64,000 nucleotides of DNA, from positions 298,050,726 to 298,114,725 of the forward strand of contig CM037877.1 in the NCBI GenBank assembly GCA_021292165.1, given 5' to 3'. Under the pieces are notes generated by a model, which was not told where the DNA came from, made no database searches, and was given only the letters and a program-made list of their open reading frames with translations. How positions within the stretch are numbered: position 1 is the first letter of the stretch; each line of letters begins with the position of its first letter. Both the position numbers and the translations under genes were made by a program. Positions 57,629-64,000 of this stretch are shown one piece after another. Source of the stretch: Shinisaurus crocodilurus. Its lineage: Eukaryota > Chordata > Lepidosauria > Squamata > Shinisauridae.

Positions 57629-59590
57629 GCCTCTTTCCCCCGGCCCTTCCTCCATCCCTCGCACCCAGCACCCTCAAAACGCTCATCTTTCCTTAAGGCT
57701 TTTTGTCTGCTGCCTGGACAGAGCTTAGAAGAGTTGGCACATAGATGTTGAAGGAAGGGTGTGTGTGTGTGATGGTGTATGTTGTGTGTGGGGGGGGGGG
57801 TCTGTGGGGTGTTGGGGGGCTCTCTTGACCACTGCTGCTCATCCTAGGGTCACTAACCTTTGCTATTAGACAATCCCGGCTCCCTCAACCCTAAAACTGA
57901 AGGCTTTGCTTCCACTCACCGCCTCCTCTGCCCTGCCTTCTCCTTACCACTCCCAGTATCTGGAATGCTACTTTGGCTCGTTCTAACCTCATCACTTGCT
58001 TTATCCCTTCTCCTCGCCCCACATATGGTCTGTGGGGAGCTCAGAGGCTGTGACCCCTCCCTTGACCCACCCCACCCCTGGAGATATTTCCTAATATAAT
58101 AATAAATGTATATAGATATTTTTTATATATATTAAAAATTAAGGTACTGCTGAGTCCTCTGTATTTTCCTGCTCTGCCTCTTGCCCCCCCCCCTTCCAGC
58201 ACTGTTCTCTTTCCCCCCCACCAATATTTTCTACCAGTTTAGCTCCTGCCTGGAAACCTGTTAAAATAGCTTCCCTTATGGAGAATTGGCATTCTCAACA
58301 TGCCAAGTTGTGGGCCTTCTTCCTTTCCTGGTCTCTGCAAGGAATACTGTGGGTTTGGCCTACTGAGCCTAATGTTGACCGTTGGGACGCCATTTTGTCT
58401 TCATCCCCGCCCCCCCCCCCCCCAATGCAATGTGGCTGCCTATGATGTGCAAAAGACGCTGTTGATGTGGAGGCCAAAGGTGATTTGGGCTGCAAATCCT
58501 AAACACGGTTAACTAGGAGCGCGCCCCATTGACCACGGTGGGGACTTACTTCTGAGTAGACGTCATAGGGTTGCGCTGTTTATGTAGCAACGTTCCTACC
58601 GGTTTGACCGGGAGTGTTGGCCAAGAAGCAGAACAGCTGTGCTCGGGTCTACATGATAAAGAAACAAAATGGCCACTATTTTCAAGGTTGGTTTGTTTTA
58701 CTGTGGAACAGCGGCCATTTTGCCACTGGCTAGTTCTGTGGAATGCTGACCGAACAGGCTTGGTTGGCCGTCCTGACTCCCAAGAACGCAAAACTGCAAC
58801 CGCAATGGTGCTGAGAACCCAAAATGGCTTCCAGAACTGAACACAAGGTTTCCCCCCCCCTTGACTTCTATGTGGCGATGGCTTGCCCTATTTCTTGATT
58901 GCAAGCAGCTTTTGAAAATGGCGGAAGTAAAGGTTTCTTTGTGAAGGGTGGCCATTTGATTTCCTAGCATGGCAGCTGTGAATGCAGGTTGTCCTCTTGT
59001 CTTTCATTGTCCTCACCCTCACCGTTCCTTCCCGGTCCTTCGAAATAGGATCTGCTCTGACCCTGTTCGTTCTTTAGTGTACAGGTTGTTTTAATCTGTT
59101 ATATAGTGGCACATGCACCTAAGATAATATAAAAAAATAAATAAACCACTGTTTCCGCCATAGTTGAGGGGGGGAATGTTTGACTGAACCAAATAATGCC
59201 TCTTTAGTCCCCTTAATTAACTGATGGGAGATTTTTGGTTCTCCTCGTCCTCGCCTGCCTGATCTCCCCTTCCTGTTAATATTTGTTGAACAAACGAACT
59301 TGTGTTTTGAAGGAAGAACTTAATTGGCAATGGAGGTTTTTTTAACTTCCCTTGCTTTTTATTTTTAATAATTATTAAATTCCAACCCTTTACCTTTAAG
59401 GCTGCATCTTTGCGAAGTCATTACCTGTATGAATGGAAGACATAACTTAAATTCCTTGGCTTTTTAACTTTTTCTGATTTTTTTTTTTTTTTTGGTTGTT
59501 CTTGGTTTTTATTTGCAGAATTATTTAATTGCCTGTATCCAGATTTACTGTAAAAGATGAGAAATAAAACTTTAAAAACCTGGTTTTGTG
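57629..59590 (+). other. ATP1B2: ATP1B2 3' UTR with alternative poly(A) signals
   Basis: After the stop, AATAAA occurs at 58101-58106, near 59138-59143 and at 59563-59568. The last is followed by a GTGTTG/GGTGTGTGTTG-rich stretch, a good downstream element. The UTR contains a short palindromic repeat (58489-58582). The end is inferred. Confidence 0.6.
58489..58582. repeat. Short palindromic repeat in ATP1B2 3' UTR
   Basis: TGGGCTGCAAATCCTAAACA at the left and GTAGACGTCATAGGGTTGCG at the right, around CCCCATTGACCACGGTGGGG. A common squamate palindrome type, also seen at 37095-37365. Confidence 0.6.
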
Positions 59591-59854
59591 TTGAATTTTT
59601 TATGAGTGCAGGTGTGTGTTGAGATAAACGGGGTTTTAAGGGTGCCCACGTGCAACTCCCATCAAGCTTTCTGAAGCAAGGCAAAATGAAAGTGTTAAAA
59701 CTAGTTTTGTGTGGAATTGGGTGTGTGTGTGTGTGCGTGTGTCACAGAGCTTGCCATACCGGTCAGAAAGTATTTGTGAGCTGGCCTTAGTTGCTAGGCT
59801 ACGGGGCCATGGCGCCCTGTTCTTATATGATTGCAGCTAGGCCTAAAAAAAGCC

Positions 59855-59935
59855 TTCCCCAGCTGGCTGAGGGATGCTGGGAGTTGTAGTCCAGCGCATC
59901 TGGAGGGCACCCGGTTGGGGAAGGCTGCCCTTAAG
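59855..59935. repeat. One-armed MITE fragment
   Basis: CTGAGGGATGCTGGGAGTTG, then CACCCGGTTGGGGAAGGCTG. The right half of the fold-back family. Confidence 0.55.
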
Positions 59936-60249
59936 AGTAGCTCACTTGCTGTTCCTGCAGTTATGATACCCTGCAGTGATGGCTGGATGGCCGGCCCATG
60001 ACGGGCTCTTCTTTTCCAGCTGTAGTTGTTAGTAGGCCAGAAAAGCGGTGGCCTTTGCCAACCTGGTTGTGTCTCTTGGGCCTAGGCCAGGGATGGGAAC
60101 CTCCGTGGTGCCTTTAAATGGCAGTTACCATCCTCTAGTACTTACACAGCAGTGCACTCCCCTTGTTTGCTTGCACTCACTTGTTTGCAGTGAGGACAGG
60201 AGAGAAATGGAAGTGCTTGACTGCTGAATTGACCACTGGAGTAAATTAT

Positions 60250-60870
60250 TGACTGGGTTCAGACAACACTATAACCCACGCTCCAGGGTTGGAGTGTGGC
60301 TTGTCTTTGAACCGTGGGTGGTTGTTGAACCGTGGCTTATCATGTTGCCTGAACCCAGGCAAGATAACAAACCGTGGTGAACAACCCACAGTTCACAACC
60401 CAACAACAAACCATGGGTTCTCTTCATGTTCATGGTTGACATGATCAACCCATAGTCAACAGTGACTCTTGGATGTGCCCTCGCTCGCTCTTTCGGAATA
60501 TAGGCATCAGAATATGACAAGATGTCTGTGACCAAGTTGGGACTATTTGTCAGTACTGTCTTACCTGGAAGTCAACGGGTTCAGACAACATGAGAACCCA
60601 CACTCGAGGGTTGAGTATGGGTTGAACCGTGGGTTGTTCTTGAACTGGGGGTTATTGTGTTGTCTGAACCCAGCTGCGCTGACCAGTCACGGCTTGAAAG
60701 TGACAAACAACTCATGAAGAGAACCCATGGTTTATTGCTGGGTTGTCAACTGTGGCCTGTTCACCATGGTTTGTTATCTCAGCTGGGTTCAGACAACACG
60801 ATAAGCCACGGTTCAACAACCCACCCTCAACCCTTGAGTGTGGGTTATCCTGTTGTCTGAACCCAGTCGT
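60250..60870. repeat. Fold-back repeat region, copy 2 (partner 52440-52910)
   Basis: Several alternating copies of GGGTTCAGACAACACGATAA and the complement GTGTTGTCTGAACCCAG enclose CCCATGGTTTATTGCTGGGT-type segments. About 410 bp (60460-60870) parallels 52455-52905 in order. Confidence 0.7.
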
Positions 60871-60879
60871 TGCCTTTTG

Positions 60880-61960
60880 TGGGGAAATGGATGCAACGGC
60901 TCTCTTCAGGCCCCGAGGGCCGCCAGATGCAGGCTCGTTTTTGTTGGAGGACAACCCTTTCAAAGAGGAGACCTGTGGTGGCTTTCTGGGGATGCCCAGA
61001 TGCGATTTTTTTTTGTAACATGGTCAAGTGAAGCAGGTGGGGAAAAGAGAGCGCCATTGTCCTCTGGTGGTTCGGGGCTGCCCCTAAATCACTTGGGTGA
61101 ATCTGTCGGTGCCCAGAGCTTGGGGGAGGCGCTGGCAGGAGCGCCCTCGGTCCCCGGCGAGCCAGACGGAATGAATGGCTCTCATGAAAGACTTGCTGTG
61201 GCGTTTCCTTTTCACTGGGCTGGCGGGGAGCGGGGAGGAAGCACTCGGCCTTTTAAAAAGCGGGCTCTCGCTCTCCCCACCCCAGCGAGACTGTGACAGA
61301 AATGTGTGTGTGCTACGCTTTCCACAGAGGTCTTGTCAGGATTTTCTGTGGCTGTCCTCGCTGGGAACTGCGTCGCGCATGCGTGCATGCATCCAGCACA
61401 GAGGAAAGAGGAGCAGAATGCTCTTGCATGGAACCCTTTTGATGTGGCAACGTTTCCAGGGGAGTCCTGTGAAGGCCTGGGGTGGGTGCCATGTGGATTC
61501 TCCACTCTGGGGCTCTAGACTTCCTGGGCGGCTCCCTTCCCTGCGGCTTCTCTCTGGCCTGCTGCTCGGCTGCCTTGCGAGGTCTGGCCTCCTGAGATGC
61601 TCCCTGCAGCTCCTTTCTGTGCCCATCTGCTCTGTCTGTGATGCTATTCTTAGCATGATGCACACATGCTGCTCTGTAGCCCTTGGCCATTTCATTCTTC
61701 TTGGTGTGTGTGTGTGTGTGTGTGTTTTGCTGCATTTCTGACCTGGGAATTGAAACGGAATTCTCAAGGCATGGCCCTGTTGTAAACACCCTCCTGTACC
61801 ACAGGCAATTGGAGAAAAAGAGCTACTATATAGTGCAGGGCCCTGAGATCATAATATGGTTATGTTGCTCACTCCTGGGAGCGATAAGATTTCCGCGGAT
61901 TTGAAGACTCGGCCGTCCTTTCTTGCGCCTTTGGCAACAAAAAGAGCCGTGCTGGATCAG
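60880..61960. other. Intergenic, nothing recognised
   Basis: Open frames on both strands have no recognisable homology. There is a GT microsatellite at 61707-61726. Confidence 0.45.
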
Positions 61961-62036
61961 ACCGTGGGCCTTGACAGGAGTTGTAGACAGCACATCTGGA
62001 GGGCACCCGCTTGGGGAAGAAGGCAGCCCTGGATCT

Positions 62037-62750
62037 TCTGGGAACAATACCACAAGTGAGAAGGATCTTGGAATTGTGGTAGATCACAAACTGAATATGA
62101 GCCAGCAATGCGATGTGGCTGCAAAGAAGGCAAATGCTATTTTGGGCTGCATTAATAGAAGTATTGCTTCCAAATCACGTGAAGTGATAATTCCCCTTTA
62201 CTCGGCACTGGTTAGGCCTCCTCTTGAGTATTGCGTCCAGTTCTGGGCACCACACTTTCAGAAGGACGTAGACAAACTGGAGAGGGTTCAGAGGAGGGCA
62301 ACAAGGATGATGAAGGGACTGGAAACAAGGCCCTATGAGGAGAGACTGAAAGAACTGGGCATGTTTAGCCTTCAGAAGAGGAGACTGAGGGGAGATATGA
62401 TCGCACTCTTCCAGTATTTGAAGGGATGCCACACAGAGGAGGGCAAGGATCTCTTCTCGGTCATCCCAGTTTGCAGGACACGGAATAATGGGCTCAAGTT
62501 ACAGGAACCCAGATTCCACCTAAACATCAGGAAAAATTTCCTGACTGTCAGAGCAATAAGACAAAGGAACCAACTACCTAGGGAGGTGGTGGGCTCTCCC
62601 AGTCTGGAGGCATTCAAGGTGCAGCTGGACGGCCATCTGTCAGAGATGCTTTGACCTGGATTCCTGCATTGAGCAGGGGGTTGGACTCGATGGCCTTGTA
62701 GGCCCCTTCCAACTCTACTTTTCTATGATTCTATGAATCTATGAATTCTG
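62037..62750 (+). repeat. CR1 LINE, 5'-truncated, long intact ORF2 C-terminus
   Basis: About 200 residues remain open to TGA at 62654: [59 protein letters not shown] and the same end as 37615-38192. The tail is TCTATGATTCTATGAATCTA. A MITE fragment (61972-62023) abuts the 5' end. Confidence 0.92.
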
Positions 62751-63026
62751 TGCCTCTCATGATGCATTTTGTGAAACAGTGTTCCCTCTTGCCAGTCAAT
62801 CTCACTACAGCCTTCGTGAAATCGGTTATAAGTGTTGGCATTTCTGTTTTGTTTTTGCTAAATGGGGAATCCCCGCTCAGAGGAGGCGGTACGCCCTTGC
62901 ACGCTAGACGCCGGTGGCCAAACAGAGGGAGGGGGCTCTTGAATTCATGCCCAGCCCGAGGGCTTTCCTGGAGACATCTGGTTGTCCATTCCGGGTCCCT
63001 CCGTCTCAGCACCCCAGCGTCTAGCG

Positions 63027-63166
63027 CAGGGCTCTCCAACCTTGGGTCCCCAGATGTTGCTGAACTACAGCTCCCAGAATCCCTTGCCATTAGCCATGCT
63101 GGCTGGCTGGCTATGCTGGGAGCTGTAGGCCAGCAACATCTGGGGACCCAAGGTTGGAGAGCCCTA
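63027..63166. mobile_element. Palindromic hAT-type MITE, 7/8-bp target duplication
   Basis: CAGGGCTCTCCAACCTTGGG to its complement. GTCTAGCG and GTCTAGTG flank it (63019-63026 and 63167-63174). Confidence 0.85.
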
Positions 63167-63195
63167 GTCTAGTGCCAGCATCGCTCGTGGAAACC

Positions 63196-63775
63196 CCCCC
63201 TCTCCATTTTTTAAATATACATACATGGATTTGTATGAAATACATACAATTTCCTAGCAATTCTACTTAGGCTTCAACAAAAGTGGACCAAATATCCAAA
63301 TAAGTATCCATTTGAAGGTGGCGTCTGTATGGCATCCATTCATATATCGAATGCGTTGTAAGGTCCTCAATCCATTGCATTATAGGCGGTGACTGTTTAT
63401 CCTTCCAATGTCGTAACATCGGTCTCTTAGCTGTCAGAAGGGCAGAGAGAATCCATTCCCCCTTTCCGGTTGTTAATTTCCATGAAGCAGGTGAATAATG
63501 TTAAAGAGCGTGTACATCAGTGAATATTCAAGACTGTTCCAGTACAAAATTTATCTGTGTAATGACCTCCCCACCCCCAAAAAGAAGCAACTTCTGGACG
63601 TTGCCAAAACATATGTTTAAAAAAAGCATCAGCTGTGCTGCACCACCAGCAATTAGCTGAATTAGACAATTCCTCATTAAAGAGACGTTGATCCACTGAT
63701 TGGGCATTTTGTGGTGGTGCCCTTTCTCAAATTCCCAAATGTGCCCACGGAGTCCAAAAAGGTTGGAGACCCCTG
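63196..63775. mobile_element. Composite L1/hAT-like element (copy 2)
   Basis: Parallels 29533-30262 from CATGGATTTGTATGAAATAC through CCAAATAAGTATCCATTTGA to the right end AAAGGTTGGAGACCCCTG, but lacks the left end and some interior. On the minus strand it gives L1-type ORF2 remnants. Confidence 0.6.
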
Positions 63776-63838
63776 CTCTGTCTCATCCAGCTGGGCTCCT
63801 CATATCTTAACTCCTTCCTTGTCAGCTCTCCAGAATAG

Positions 63839-64000
63839 AATCATAGAATCATAGAAAAGTAGAGTTGGAAGGGGCCTACAAGGCCATCGAGTCCAACCCC
63901 CTGCTCAATGCAGGAATCCAGGTCAAAGCATCCCTGACAGATGTCTGTCCAGCTGCACCTTGAATGCCTCCAGACTGGGAGAGCCCACCACCTCCATAGG
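63839..64000 (-). repeat. CR1 LINE 3' end, inverted, continues past window
   Basis: TCATAGAATCATAGAAAAGT, GGCCATCGAGTCCAACCCCC, then CTGTCCAGCTGCACCTTGAA and GGAGAGCCCACCACCTCC. It runs to the last base. Confidence 0.88.

Noticed and set aside
60838..61741. Downstream neighbour gene (TP53 follows ATP1B2 in human)
   Set aside because: No p53 or other exon motif was found here, and the open frames lack homology. Any neighbour must lie beyond the window.

Overview
The window is vertebrate nuclear DNA, most likely from a squamate reptile (a lizard or snake). The evidence is intron-rich genes with GT-AG junctions, CR1 LINE copies ending in the ATTCTATG repeat, MIR-like tRNA-derived SINEs, and dense hAT and mariner-type MITEs. 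The species cannot be named from the sequence. Two protein-coding genes are complete across their coding exons.

Layout. (1) 1-14,054, minus strand: a seven-exon rhodopsin kinase of the GRK1 family. The reconstructed protein is 561 residues and ends in the CaaX box CLLL. I call it GRK1B. Its introns carry hAT and mariner MITEs with clean target-site duplications. (2) 14,055-40,200: a repeat-rich intergenic interval. It holds an OposCharlie-like hAT element, SINEs, three LTRs of endogenous-retrovirus type, three copies of a LINE that ends in a C2H2 finger, palindromic MITEs, two copies of a 5S rRNA-derived SINE with a CR1 tail, and a broken CCT8-like (TCP-1 theta) sequence. (3) 40,220-59,590, plus strand: ATP1B2, the Na,K-ATPase beta-2 subunit (AMOG). 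It has a TATA-like/CCAAT/GC-box promoter, seven coding exons (289 residues) and a roughly 2-kb 3' UTR. Intron 1 is over 9 kb and rich in G runs. Intron 5 contains two candidate in-frame microexons. (4) 59,600-64,000: repeats only, including a fold-back element, a long CR1 copy, and a second copy of an L1-containing composite.

How the genes relate. GRK1B deactivates visual pigment in photoreceptors. ATP1B2 is the adhesion-type beta subunit of the sodium pump and is known from glia and retina. Nothing in the sequence shows that they are co-regulated. Their divergent adjacency does mirror the human GRK1-ATP4B pair at 13q34 (known from the literature), which suggests that both pairs descend from one ancestral kinase/beta-subunit pair through whole-genome duplication. 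This is the most informative observation in the window. I found no convincing wholly new gene system. The less expected items are the 5S-CR1 SINE, the microexons, the repeated L1-in-MITE composite and the expanded palindrome.
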